Shown: piece by piece, positions 44,021 through 54,000 of the stretch
Numbering within the stretch: the first letter of the stretch is position 1
Layout: each line of letters opens with the position of its first letter
From: a bacterium
GTDB taxonomy: Bacteria > Joyebacterota > Joyebacteria > Joyebacterales > Joyebacteraceae
Reading direction: 5' to 3'
Assembly: GCA_029990205.1 (NCBI GenBank)
Contig: JAPEKQ010000001.1
Span: 214,226 to 278,225, forward strand
DNA: 64,000 nt
Notes under the pieces: model-generated
Database searches by the model: none
Told to the model about the DNA's origin: nothing
Seen by the model: the letters and a program-made list of their open reading frames with translations, nothing else
Program-made: the position numbers and the translations under genes

Positions 44021-44921
44021 GGAGCCTCCCCATCCGATCGATCGCCAGCCCGGAAGGCAGGGCCGAGGGCCCCATCACGTCCCGGTCGACAGACGCAGTC
44101 ACCGAACCATCCGCACGGTCGAACACCGAGACGGTGCCGTTGCGACCGTCTGCGACGATGAGATGCCCGCGCGGGCCGAAGATGATGTCGTGTGGTGTGA
44201 ATCCCTCGCCGCGCGAGAGACGCGCGAGAGGCGAGCCGAACTCGTCGTAGAGCCAGACGGCGGCCGACGCGGGGTCCGCGACCGCGATCTCCCGGGACGG
44301 CCCCATCGCGACCCTCGTGGGACCGACAAGACCGCCCTCCTCCCCACCGAAGCTGCCGATCGGGTCGAGCGGCTCGCCGAACTGGGAGTGAACGCGGACG
44401 ATCTGCGCGTCGGCGTCAGTGACGTACAGCTCGCCGCCCGAGCCAAGTTCCAGACCCTTCGGGTTCCCGATCTGATCCTCCTCGAGCACGACCCCGAGGT
44501 AATCCCCGTCGGCGTCGTATTCGACGACGCGTCTGTTCCCCGAGTCGAGGACGTACGTCGCCAGACCGCGATCGACGACCACATCGAGCGGATGGTCGAG
44601 GCTGTCCTCATCCCATCCGTATCCGCCGAGTTCGCGGACGACCGAACCGTCGGGCTCGATGACGAGCACGCGGTGACGACCACTGTCGACGATGTACAGA
44701 CACCCCCTGTGGTCGACGGCGAGCGCCGTCGGACCATCCATGTCCCAGGCCACGTTCCCGGTCTCCTCGACGAGATCGAGCGCGACGACCGAGCCGGACG
44801 CAACCGGGGCCGCAACGAGTGTCATGATGACCGCGAGCAGGGCGGCACGCGCCGCGAGGACAAGACCACGCCTCGTGGACGTCCGTCGCGTCGCCTGCGG
44901 CGGGAACAATGAGAGCATCAT
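43956..44921 (-). CDS. Secreted NHL-repeat beta-propeller protein
   Basis: About 321 residues from ATG 44921 (GGAG 6-9 bases upstream). A signal sequence (LVLAARAALLAVIMTLVAAPVASG) is followed by six or so NHL blades: GPTALAVDHRGCLYIVDSGRHRV, HPLDVVVDRGLATYVLDSGNRRV, NPKGLELGSGGELYVTDADAQIV, GPTRVAMGPSREIAVADPASAA, TPHDIIFGPRGHLIVADGRNG and LPSGLAIDRMGRLLVLDGTSG. Such propellers bind proteins or peptides in the periplasm. Its end overlaps the start of the SprA-like gene, so it is probably part of the same system. Confidence 0.88.
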   Translation of the reverse strand: MMLSLFPPQATRRTSTRRGLVLAARAALLAVIMTLVAAPVASGSVVALDLVEETGNVAWDMDGPTALAVDHRGCLYIVDSGRHRVLVIEPDGSVVRELGGYGWDEDSLDHPLDVVVDRGLATYVLDSGNRRVVEYDADGDYLGVVLEEDQIGNPKGLELGSGGELYVTDADAQIVRVHSQFGEPLDPIGSFGGEEGGLVGPTRVAMGPSREIAVADPASAAVWLYDEFGSPLARLSRGEGFTPHDIIFGPRGHLIVADGRNGTVSVFDRADGSVTASVDRDVMGPSALPSGLAIDRMGRLLVLDGTSGRVFTFALEHDAED

Positions 44922-44975
44922 GATGTGCTCCACGAAAGGGGGATGCTGCGTGACGGGAAGAGCCCCATCACGGTA

Positions 44976-45803
44976 TCAGAAGGAGAACTCGAGCGTCGCG
45001 CGACTGCCGAACAGCCCGCTCTCATCCGGCACCGGCGCGACGGAGAGCCTCACCGCCGGGGCGCCGGTCTCACCGGCGTTGTAGCGTCTCGCCATCCACG
45101 CGGCGTCGATACCCGAGAGCGCCCTGTTGAGGACCGCCAGCCCGGTCATGTAGAAAGCGTTCCGGGACGAGACGGACGCATCGTGTCGGAGTTCGCGATA
45201 CTCCTCGAGCAGGTCACGCGACCCCCAGTCCCATCCGTCGTCGCCGGAGTAGCTGTGCTCGTCGAAGTAGCGCTCCTGCGCGTCGAGGTCGTCCGGGAAC
45301 AGGCTCCGCGCCTCGCTCCGGATGTCCTCGTTGTAGCTGTCGGCCCCCTCGCTGCGCATGTAGTCCGCGACATCCTCGTAGTACGTGTGGTCCGCGCCCT
45401 GATCAACACCCAGGTAGGTCAGGACGTACTCCTCATAGTCATCGACGCGCATCCGCTCCTGCACGCTGTACGATGCGTACCCGATCCAGATCGCGCCCTC
45501 CACCGACATGAAGGCCTTCGCGCGCCCGTCGTGCCCCGTGTAGAACTCGCCCCATCCGGGAACGGCGAACGACATCAGCATGGCGACCAGCGGGTTCTTC
45601 TCCTCACGCCCGCCCGCCGTGTAGACCGGCTCCGCCGGCTGTTGTTCCGGCTCCAGGTCCGATATCGGATCGTCGTAGCGGAGCGAGAGGCCCTGACGGG
45701 CGAGGCCGTCGGACATGCCGGACCCACCGTACGGCTCTGCGGTCGCGACCTGCGTCGAGACCAGGATCAGGATCACAAGAAGGGATGCGATGCTTCGGCT
45801 CAT
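44976..45803 (-). CDS. DUF5683-like membrane protein (paralogue A)
   Basis: 275 residues from ATG 45803 with GAGGAGC upstream. Signal sequence MSRSIASLLVILILVSTQVATA, then NPLVAMLMSFAVPGWGEFYTGHDGRAKAF, a small hydrophobic hairpin resembling DUF5683 proteins of Bacteroidota, a soluble acidic middle rich in Tyr and Asp, and a terminal strand ending TLEFSF. The final phenylalanine and strands suggest outer-membrane association. It shares the PG.G....G motif and overall plan with the next gene upstream. Function unknown. Confidence 0.75.
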   Translation of the reverse strand: MSRSIASLLVILILVSTQVATAEPYGGSGMSDGLARQGLSLRYDDPISDLEPEQQPAEPVYTAGGREEKNPLVAMLMSFAVPGWGEFYTGHDGRAKAFMSVEGAIWIGYASYSVQERMRVDDYEEYVLTYLGVDQGADHTYYEDVADYMRSEGADSYNEDIRSEARSLFPDDLDAQERYFDEHSYSGDDGWDWGSRDLLEEYRELRHDASVSSRNAFYMTGLAVLNRALSGIDAAWMARRYNAGETGAPAVRLSVAPVPDESGLFGSRATLEFSF

Positions 45804-45813
45804 CTGATGCTCC

Positions 45814-46605
45814 TCAGTACCTCGCAACAAGTGCACAGGTCAACCCGGCGGAAGCGTCGGGTACGCCGAACTCCAGACCAAGATCGGCCGGCGACGCCGC
45901 ATCGGCGGGCCCCTTGGCGATGAAGAACGAATCAAGAGCGCTCACGACATGGTTGAGCAGCGCGGCCATCATGAAGTAGCGCGCCTGCCTCAGATGGCCG
46001 TTGCTCTCCTTGCGCATGTCCCAGTACTCGTCCCTGAGCGCCATGTCCTCGGCGGTGACGTCGTTCGGCGAACCGTCCCCGCTCCACCACGGCCAGTAGA
46101 CATCGTACTTGCCCACGTCTTCGTAGTACTCCTGCGAACCCTCCGGCGCAAGCGGGCGGCAGCCGTTGGCGTAGTCGTGCGGGTCCTCCAGGCAGTTCTC
46201 CTCGAAGAAGTCCTGGTATGCGGCCAGGTCCCAGTTCGCGACCACGAAGTCCTCGTAGTCGCCTCGCTCGTCGAGACCCTGCTTGTCGAGGTAGTAGAAG
46301 CCGCCCCACATGGCGACCTCAACGAGAAGATAGAGATAGCCGCGCTTCTCGCCCTGAACGAGCTGCCCGGCGCCGGGCACGGCCATCGACAGAAGCATCA
46401 TCTTCGGCGGGTCGTGCGATTCCTCGGAACCGCCGGACGTTCCGCCGCTCTCGGCCGCCATCTCGAGAAGCTCCTCCTCGAAGTCGAGCGACGAGATGAG
46501 CACGAGTTCCTCCGGCACGACGCGCGATGCCACAGCGGTTGTCCGCGCGGCGAACGCGGGCGTCGCCACCGTCAGAACGATCATGCATGTCACAAGGAAC
46601 CTCAT
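45814..46605 (-). CDS. DUF5683-like membrane protein (paralogue B)
   Basis: 263 residues. Signal sequence MRFLVTCMIVLTVATPAFA, then KMMLLSMAVPGAGQLVQGEKRGYLYLLVE, matching the SFAVPGWGEFYTG region of its neighbour, a hydrophobic segment VAMWGGFYYL, and an acidic middle (YEDFVVANWDLAAYQDF). It ends ALVARY. The second copy follows after 10 bases. The pair most likely arose by duplication. Function unknown; position between the M6 protease and the SprA-like gene suggests an envelope role. Confidence 0.75.
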   Translation of the reverse strand: MRFLVTCMIVLTVATPAFAARTTAVASRVVPEELVLISSLDFEEELLEMAAESGGTSGGSEESHDPPKMMLLSMAVPGAGQLVQGEKRGYLYLLVEVAMWGGFYYLDKQGLDERGDYEDFVVANWDLAAYQDFFEENCLEDPHDYANGCRPLAPEGSQEYYEDVGKYDVYWPWWSGDGSPNDVTAEDMALRDEYWDMRKESNGHLRQARYFMMAALLNHVVSALDSFFIAKGPADAASPADLGLEFGVPDASAGLTCALVARY

Positions 46606-46630
46606 CGCGTCTCCTGCTGTGCCGCCGGAC

Positions 46631-49600
46631 CTATCGAATGACGGCGACCTTCATCAGTTTCTCCTCGGTGCGTCCGATGACGTCCCCGGCGGACAGATCC
46701 ACCGACTCCCAGCCGACCTCCACTCTGACGAGATAGAGGCCGCTCGCAACGCCTTCGGTCTTCCAGACGAGTTCGTTGACCGTCGGGACGCCGTCGGTCT
46801 CGAGCGTCTCAACGATCTGACCGGTCACGTCCATAATCTCGACGAGGATGTCCATCGACTCCTCGAGATAGACGCGGATCGTGAGATCCTCCTCGCGAGC
46901 GGGGTTCGGGTAGCAGTACGTGCGGTCGTGCACCATGAGCGTCGCCGTCTCTTCGTACGCGTCGCCGAGAAGCGAGTCCGCGAAACAGCCGGTCCCGGCC
47001 GCGCTCCCCGCCTCCGTCGGCCAGACGATGGCTCCCGGAGATGCACTGTACGGCAGGTGGTAGAAGAGCGCGCGCCCCGTGCGGCCCGCGACCAGAAGAT
47101 CGATCTCCCCGTCGCCCTCCGCATCCCCGATCCACGGGGTGCCGAGCGAGACGTCGGACGAGAGCGGCCATCCCGGCAGCAACTCGCCGGTGACACCGCT
47201 CCACGCGTAGATGCCGCCACCGGGGCCACTCATGACAACGTCGACCCCGCCGTCTCCGTCGATGTCGCCAACGAGAGGTGACGCGGGGGCGCTCCGGGTG
47301 CTGTCGCCCGCCGAGAAGCTCAGAGGCCAGTCCTCGACCGCGGTTCCGTTCGCCCTGACGCCGCGAACGAGCGTCGAGCCGACCGGAACGACGAGTTCCA
47401 GATAGCCGTCGCCGTCGAGATCGCCCAGCGAGGACCGCCCGACGACCTCTTCGCCGAGATCGACCGGCCAACCCGCCATCTCCTCACCGTGACGGTCCCA
47501 CGCGAATGCGCGTCCGTCCGAACCGACCGCGATCACCTCGAGCCGGCCGTCGTACGTCCGATCGAGGTCACCGAGAAGCAGACCGACCGTCTCGCGCTCC
47601 CATTCTTCGATCACGATCGGCCAGCCCGGGAGCGGGGTCCCGTCCGCGTTGAGCGCGGTGACCCATCCCCTGTTGGTCGTCGACAGTACGAGTTCAAGAT
47701 CCTCGTCGGCATCGAGGTCACCGGCCGCCATCGTCACGTCATCAAGCACGAGCACACCGAACGAGTACGGCGAGGTCCCGACCTGGCGTCCGGCCTGGTC
47801 CACGATGACGAGCTCGCCGCCTCTGGACGTCGCAGCGATCTCGAGACCGAAACCGTCGTCGAGGTCCGCCACGACCGGGGATGCGCTCGCCGGTCCCCCG
47901 GTCTCGACCGGGAAGTGGTCTGAGACGGGGTCGGCGTGGCCGTTCCCGTCGTTGTCGGTCGCGTGCCACGCGTGGAGCATGCCGTCGTCGGAGACGACCA
48001 CGACCTCGAGGTCGCCGTCGCCGTCAAGATCGCCGAGCGCCGGCGTCTGCGAGATGTCTCCGCCTGCTGTCGCGATGAAACCGAACGGTCCGGCGCAGTC
48101 GGGAAGGACCGCCGAGCCGTCGTGATGGAATGCGTAGACGAGCCCGTCGGTCGTGGCCAGCACGACCTCCATGTCTCCGTCGCCGTTGAGGTCACCAACG
48201 CGCGGAGCGATCCCGCCGGTCTCTCCCTCGAACTGGAGCGGCCAGCCGTCCTTCCACCGGTTGAACCTGACGTTCATCGTCATGATGGAGTCGGGCTCCG
48301 AGATGCCGGTGATCGAGATGTAGCTCCTGCCGCCGAGATTGTCGTCGGTCGACGGATACGTGTCATACGAGAACGAGTCGTTGTTCGAAGCGAAGAACGG
48401 GTCGTACTGGCTGCCCGTCCAGTAGAAGCTCCCGATGTCACCGAGATCGTCGATGCCGTCGGCCTCCTCGATCGCAACGCCCCTCCGGTCGCTGTCGTAG
48501 TTCACGGTGTCGTACGGCATCAGCCCGGGGATCACGCGCGTGTCGTCGATGTGGTAGATCAGCATCCCTGGTCCGGGGAGCAGGAAGTCGTACTCGTGAT
48601 TGACCGGGCAGATCTCCTGCTGACAGTCGGGATCGACCGGACCGAGCACGACGCCCTGTTCCTGCTCGATGGCGACAACTCCGTCCTTCCCGATGTCGTC
48701 CATCCGGTTCTCAACGAGGTAGTACTCCGTGCTCGTGATCGGGATCCTGAACGAGCGATACCCGTCGCCTCTCAAGACGGATGCCTTGACCTCGAGGTTC
48801 TCGGAGTCGTCGAGGATGGTCACGGGGTCGGTCCACCCGAGGTACTCGAGCGACCAGGCGCACGGCGGCACCGGGATCAGACCGTAGGCGTACCCCCAGG
48901 GCGTGTTCATCCCGATGCGTCCGCCGGAGTCCATGATGCCCCAGTAGCCGATCGACGGGAAGAAGTTCGATGTGTTGTAGAGGTCCGGAAGGCCGATGGC
49001 GTGGCCCATCTCGTGGACCAGCGTTCCGTTGAGCACCGCGGTGAGACCGTCCTGGCTGGAGGTCTCCGGCATCAACGACGCGTTCCAGATCTCGTGCGTG
49101 CCGCCATCGACAAGGATGGGCTCGCCAAGCGTGATATGGGCCGCCGGCAGGTCGTACGGCGTGTCGTAGTAGATGTCGCTCTGCCAATCGGAACCCGCGA
49201 AGAAGAGGACGTATCCGTCGTACGAGGCCCAGTCGAGCGAGTCGGTCGTGTCGGCCGCCGCGAAGGCGTCCCGCGTGAACGACTCGACCTGCGAGACGTA
49301 CCAGACCTGGTCCTCCGAATAGTCGTGGTAGTAGCCCATCTCGTGCGGAAGCACGTACGCCGCCCGCGAGTCCGCGGGGGCCACCGTGTACTCGATCTCG
49401 ACCGCGCCGTGCGAAACCGACTCGAAGTAGTTCTTGGCGGCGGTCATGTGAAGTTCGAAGTACTCGCGGTCGTGCGGTGGACCATCGAAGGTCGAACCGT
49501 CCCACGGAGAGTAATCGAAGGTCCCGTCACCCGTGCTCAGAGGATCGTTGTCCGGCTGGAACTCGACGCGGATCGCCAGGAACCGGAGCGTCGTCCGCCC

Positions 49601-49840
49601 GCCCTCCCCGCGGCCCCGCCGCTGTGCCAGTTCGATGGCGGTCACGGGCGGCACGTCGTGCGGATAGACCTTCGCGTTGACCGCCTGCAGCTCCTCGAGC
49701 GGTCGCTCGGCGTCCTTGGTACACAGGAGCGTCGACGCCGCGGGCGCGACCGTCGGGAGCAGGAGTGCGACGACCATCAACAGCATCGCTGTCCTGAGCG
49801 CTCTCGCTCGCCTGTTCAACCTCTTCACCATCCCCCCCAT
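46631..49840 (-). CDS. Secreted M6-family metalloprotease with FG-GAP propeller and T9SS-type C-terminal domain
   Basis: 1069 residues. Signal sequence (LRTAMLLMVVALLLPTVAPA), then an immune-inhibitor-A-like M6 catalytic domain with zinc site HEMGH (276-280, in GTLVHEMGHAIGLPDLYN). Residues about 545-960 hold eight FG-GAP/VCBS-like blades (VGDLNGDGDMEVV, LGDLDGDGDLEVV, VADLDDGFGLEIA and so on). The end (TYCYPNPAREEDLTIRV ... ASGLYLVRVEVGWE ... KLMKVAVIR) is a type A sorting-like domain of type IX cargo. Which start is used (49840 or 49831) is uncertain. Lies next to porV- and porU-like genes, so it is the likely local cargo. Confidence 0.9.
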   Translation of the reverse strand: MGGMVKRLNRRARALRTAMLLMVVALLLPTVAPAASTLLCTKDAERPLEELQAVNAKVYPHDVPPVTAIELAQRRGRGEGGRTTLRFLAIRVEFQPDNDPLSTGDGTFDYSPWDGSTFDGPPHDREYFELHMTAAKNYFESVSHGAVEIEYTVAPADSRAAYVLPHEMGYYHDYSEDQVWYVSQVESFTRDAFAAADTTDSLDWASYDGYVLFFAGSDWQSDIYYDTPYDLPAAHITLGEPILVDGGTHEIWNASLMPETSSQDGLTAVLNGTLVHEMGHAIGLPDLYNTSNFFPSIGYWGIMDSGGRIGMNTPWGYAYGLIPVPPCAWSLEYLGWTDPVTILDDSENLEVKASVLRGDGYRSFRIPITSTEYYLVENRMDDIGKDGVVAIEQEQGVVLGPVDPDCQQEICPVNHEYDFLLPGPGMLIYHIDDTRVIPGLMPYDTVNYDSDRRGVAIEEADGIDDLGDIGSFYWTGSQYDPFFASNNDSFSYDTYPSTDDNLGGRSYISITGISEPDSIMTMNVRFNRWKDGWPLQFEGETGGIAPRVGDLNGDGDMEVVLATTDGLVYAFHHDGSAVLPDCAGPFGFIATAGGDISQTPALGDLDGDGDLEVVVVSDDGMLHAWHATDNDGNGHADPVSDHFPVETGGPASASPVVADLDDGFGLEIAATSRGGELVIVDQAGRQVGTSPYSFGVLVLDDVTMAAGDLDADEDLELVLSTTNRGWVTALNADGTPLPGWPIVIEEWERETVGLLLGDLDRTYDGRLEVIAVGSDGRAFAWDRHGEEMAGWPVDLGEEVVGRSSLGDLDGDGYLELVVPVGSTLVRGVRANGTAVEDWPLSFSAGDSTRSAPASPLVGDIDGDGGVDVVMSGPGGGIYAWSGVTGELLPGWPLSSDVSLGTPWIGDAEGDGEIDLLVAGRTGRALFYHLPYSASPGAIVWPTEAGSAAGTGCFADSLLGDAYEETATLMVHDRTYCYPNPAREEDLTIRVYLEESMDILVEIMDVTGQIVETLETDGVPTVNELVWKTEGVASGLYLVRVEVGWESVDLSAGDVIGRTEEKLMKVAVIR

Positions 49841-49887
49841 CGTGCCCGGCCGGGGCCGGAGTGTTCACGGTCACCCGTCTGTGAGAA

Positions 49888-49934
49888 GCGCTGGCGAACG
49901 GTCCGTCCGCCGGACGGTCCGCCTCCGCCAGCGC
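49888..49934 (-). other. Large GC-rich stem-loop between porV-like and M6 protease genes
   Basis: Arms GCGCTGGCG (49888-49896) and CGCCAGCGC (49926-49934) enclose an inner GGTCCGTCC/GGACGG stem. It follows the porV-like stop by about 18 bases. No strong U run follows on the minus strand, so an mRNA-processing or partial terminator role is as likely as full termination. Confidence 0.6.
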
Positions 49935-49951
49935 GAAGTCTCATTGACGAT

Positions 49952-50938
49952 CTAGAACGTGGCGCTCAGAGAGAATCTGAACGGCCGCTTGAGCCCCTCG
50001 GCCTGCGGCACGTTCGCCACATCGAAGGCCCAGTTGCGATACTTCAGTCCCATGCCGAACGCGAAGCCCTTGACCTCGCCGTCCTCGTCGTAAACGTAGC
50101 CGCCCCGCAGACCGAAGAGGTCGTAGTACCGGTACTCGGCTCCGAAGTTCAGGATGACGCCGACCGACTGATCCGCGATGTCCTCGATGATGACGAGGGA
50201 CTTGTTGTACTCGGCCGTGACGAGAAGCTCGTTCATCTCGTCCGACATGACCTTGTACGAGGCGCCCAGCTTGAGATTGCGCGGGAGCGGGTCGGACTGC
50301 TCTTCGTCGATGTAGGCGATCCGCGGACCGACGTGCTGAGCGGCGGCGCCCAGCCGGAGGCGATCCTCCCACATACGATAGAGCACGCCGATGTCCGCCG
50401 CGAATGTCGAGCCGGAGCCCTTCTGCTGGTCCTGCGTGTACTGGGCCGGCGCGAGATTGACATAGACGAACTTCAGATTGAGACCGACCGCGAGGTTCTC
50501 GCCGATCTCCGCACCGTACGCGACGGACGGGATGATCTCGTAGCTGTCGAAGTATCCGACCACGTCGGGACTGTCAGGATCGGTCGCGGCCTGCTCGCCG
50601 TACGTCAGATAGACAAGCGATGCTCCGATCGTGCCGAGGCCCTCAACGCGCTGCGCGTAGGCCGCGTACTCGTAGTAGACGTCGTCCCAGTCGGGAACGA
50701 GCTGTGTGTGCATGAGCGTGAAGTTGATGCGCCCGTCGACCCACGCGAGACCCGCGGGGTTCCACGAGACAGCGCTCGCGTCGTCGGCGACCGCGACGAA
50801 GCAGTCTCCCATGCCCGCGGGGCGCGCCCCGGGCTGGATGTAGAGCGACTGCGCTCCGCCAATGGAGACCTGAGCGGACGCCGTGCTCGCGACCGCCGCG
50901 AGGATCAGGACTGCTGTGAGCAGCTTCGTACTTCTCAT
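49952..50938 (-). CDS. PorV/PorQ-family outer-membrane protein
   Basis: About 328 residues from ATG 50938 behind GGGAGA. Signal sequence LLTAVLILAAVASTASA, then SLYIQPGARPAGMGDCFVAV followed by DDASAVSWNPAGLAWVDG, the PorV/PorQ signature. The remainder is a FadL-like barrel ending FRFSLSATF. In Bacteroidota PorV is the shuttle that collects type IX cargo from SprA and brings it to PorU. It lies 114 bases after the PorU-like gene, the same order as in Porphyromonas gingivalis. Confidence 0.88.
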   Translation of the reverse strand: MRSTKLLTAVLILAAVASTASAQVSIGGAQSLYIQPGARPAGMGDCFVAVADDASAVSWNPAGLAWVDGRINFTLMHTQLVPDWDDVYYEYAAYAQRVEGLGTIGASLVYLTYGEQAATDPDSPDVVGYFDSYEIIPSVAYGAEIGENLAVGLNLKFVYVNLAPAQYTQDQQKGSGSTFAADIGVLYRMWEDRLRLGAAAQHVGPRIAYIDEEQSDPLPRNLKLGASYKVMSDEMNELLVTAEYNKSLVIIEDIADQSVGVILNFGAEYRYYDLFGLRGGYVYDEDGEVKGFAFGMGLKYRNWAFDVANVPQAEGLKRPFRFSLSATF

Positions 50939-51052
50939 TCCCGGCTTCTCCCTTCGGTGCGTGTCTCGCATGATATCGGTCAGTATGCTATCTCGTTTTG
51001 ACGCATTCGGCCGGCTCTGGTCGCAGCCGACGGCCGGTCCCGGCGCGGTATG

Positions 51053-54000
51053 CTAGCGCATGATGACAGCTCGCCCGATCGCCTCCGCCTTGTCTCCCCG
51101 GTAGCTCTCAGAGACCGCGAGAATCCGGTAGAGGTAGACACCGTTCGCCAGCTCATCCCCCACATGGTCGAGCCCGTCCCAGTAGACCTGGTTCGCGCCC
51201 GCGCTTCCGGGAACATCATCCAGCGTCTGGATCCTGCGGCCGCCGACCGTGAAGATGTCGATTCGCACGTCGGCAGGCCCGGGAAGCTGGAACATCAGCC
51301 ACGTCCCGGTCTCGCCGCCGTCCGGGAACGGATTCGGTGAGTTCGCCACGTTCCGGATCTCGAAGTCTGCGGCCGACACGACCTCGAACGAGAGATATCC
51401 GGTCGACCGGTTCCCCATGTTGTCGCTGGCGGCGAGTTCGATCGTGTGAGCCCCGAAGCCGAGGCTCGGCAGATCGAAGTGCACCGTGCCCGACTGATAG
51501 CTTCCCACGTCATAGACGAAGAAGCTCGTGACGTCGGTCGAGTCGCCCCCGTCGAGAACGAGCGAGATCGGTGCGCCGGAGCCACCGGTCGCGGTGTTGA
51601 TCCCGCTCTCGTCCGAGACCGTCATCGTCAGCTCCGCGCCCGGGAGCACCGAGGTGGCGCCGCCCGCGAACTCGAGCGTGATCACGGGACCCGTGGCGTC
51701 GGTCGTCACGACGCTGTCCTGGATCGCAACGCCCTCCATCGAGATCGCGCCGTCGGTATCATCGTCGTAGCAGTACGCCCGGATCCTTCCGTACGGCCCC
51801 TCGTCGGCGGCGTAGGACACCACGAACCGCGCGTCGAAGCCTCCGTTCGAGACGGTCACGGGACCATCGAAGACGGTGTCGCCCGGAAGCGAGTAGTCGA
51901 CGTGGTAGCCGTTCGCCGGCAGCGTGTACCCCGTGGTGTCGGCGGACTCGCTCACGCGTATGACGGCGATACCGTCGAGATCCGCGGTCGTGCCGGAACA
52001 GGTTCCGTCGAGTTCAACCTCGTCACGACGCATCATCGGGTCCACATCATCCGACGAGAGGCTCCCGCTTCCCGCGGGTGTCGCCAGCACGATCGCCGGG
52101 TCGCCGACGACCATGAACTTCGTGTCGTTGAGCCACGCTGAGTAGCCGCCGGCCATAGCGAATCCCGCCTGGACCGCCAGACCGACGTCCATGACGGCGG
52201 CGGGGTCCTCCTGCTGATGCCCGAACATCGCGGAGAGGATGTCCCGGTTGAACAGCGCGTTCTGGGAGGCGCCCGAGTCTCTCGTGCTTCCGATGGAGAT
52301 GATCGAGCCGCCGGTGGCGGACTTGGCAAGCGCCTCACCCAGTGAGTCGACGGTCATTCTATCGAACTTATTCAGACGGCACGAGGCGGCGAAGAACAGC
52401 GGCAGCCCGGGCCTGTTGCCCAGAAGGGTCACATCGTCGAAGTAGAAGAGCGACTCGTGCGCCATGACGATCTCGCTGCCGTGCCCCGTGTAGTTGACGA
52501 GGAAGGCGCCGTCGTTCCATATCTCGAGGAACTTCGCCCTGGCAGCCGGCTTGAAGTTGCCGACCTTGTCGTACTCCATGAGGAAGAGCTTCTCGCGGTC
52601 GATCGCGAACGGCAGGATCTCATCCGAGATCCTCTCGGTCTGCTCCGTGTGGAAGTACTCATCGTCATCGTCGTAGGTGTACTCGTCGTCGCCCACGAGG
52701 ATCGCGGTGTTCCTCCACAGCGCGGCCGCGTCGTCCGTGTCGTACTCGATGATCTTGTCGAGCATCGTGGTGAGCTCGCTGACGGAGTTGGCGGTCAGAC
52801 GGCCCAGCGCCACACCAGGGATGTACTGGTACTCGGCGTCGAACCCCGCGTACCAGAACTCGGTCGGCCAGTAGGACGGATTGGCCGACGCGCTCCCTAT
52901 GAGCGTGTAGTGCACGGGGATGTAGGTCCTCAGACTCGACGCGGAGTACTGCCTGGGATCGACCGTCCCGTCACCGACGAGCACGGCGTGCGTCGGCGGG
53001 TTCGCGGCGGTCTCCCACGTGAACTTGAGGTAGTCGCGGATGGCCGTCGCGTCAACGAGCCCCCACGAGAATTCGTCGTAGATATCCGATATGCGCACAA
53101 GACGAACGTCGAATCCACCGCCTGCGTCGCTCTCGCGATGCGCCTTGAGTCTGAGCGACTCGTCGTAGAGGTCGTCGTGCGCGATGATGATGTACTCGTC
53201 ATCCGTCGGCGTCCTCAGATCGACGAACGTGTCGAGCTCGACGACCGGCGTCAGGTACCCGCCGGCGCCGACGACGCCGTAACGCGCCGTGTCCGCCACG
53301 TCGTCCTGGAACGTCACGGTGACCGCGCGGGTCTCTCCCGATCGTGACGACACGCCCGGGATGGTCAGGACCGTGTACTGGTCCACGATCTTGAAGGCCG
53401 CAGCGTCCGACGTCGAGAACCCGTCGATCGAGAACTCCAGCACACCCGTCTTGCCCGAACTCCCGAAAGCCATCTGATCGTCCGAGGTCTCGAGCATCTG
53501 CCAGTACATCAGATCGAACCAGTCGATGAGGATCGCTTCGTCGTCGACGCCCGGAATGTCGCGCGGGATGTTGACCGCGAACGTGTTGTAGCCTTCGTTG
53601 ATCGACAGACCGCCCGCCTCGAAGTAGAGCGGCTGATAGGCGTCCCACTCGGCGTCGAAGGCGAGCGCGTCGTTGAGCAGGAAACGGACGTGATGGTCCG
53701 GATAGACTCCGCCGGTCGACGAGTTACCGTCGACGTGTACGCGGAGCGTGCCGAGCGAGTCGGTCACGACGTTCGAGAGCTCCTCGTGGAAATAGCGCCA
53801 GTCCTCGCTCTGCCCCATGTCGTACCAGTACCAGTTGTCGCCGCGCCCCTCCTTGATCACGATGTTCCGTTCGAAGTGGGTGCGCGCGAAGTGGGCGTCG
53901 AGATGGATCGGGGTCGGAGAGTTCTGAAGATCGTCCTCGGCCATCCTCAGCGGCGCCGCCGAGAAGCCGGACGCCGTTCCCTCGTCCTCCCAGGTCAGCC

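Noticed and set aside
47936-51001. A 1021-codon open frame on the plus strand
   Set aside because: Antisense to the M6 protease and the PorV-like gene, with a valine-, arginine- and aspartate-rich translation lacking any recognisable domain or signal.
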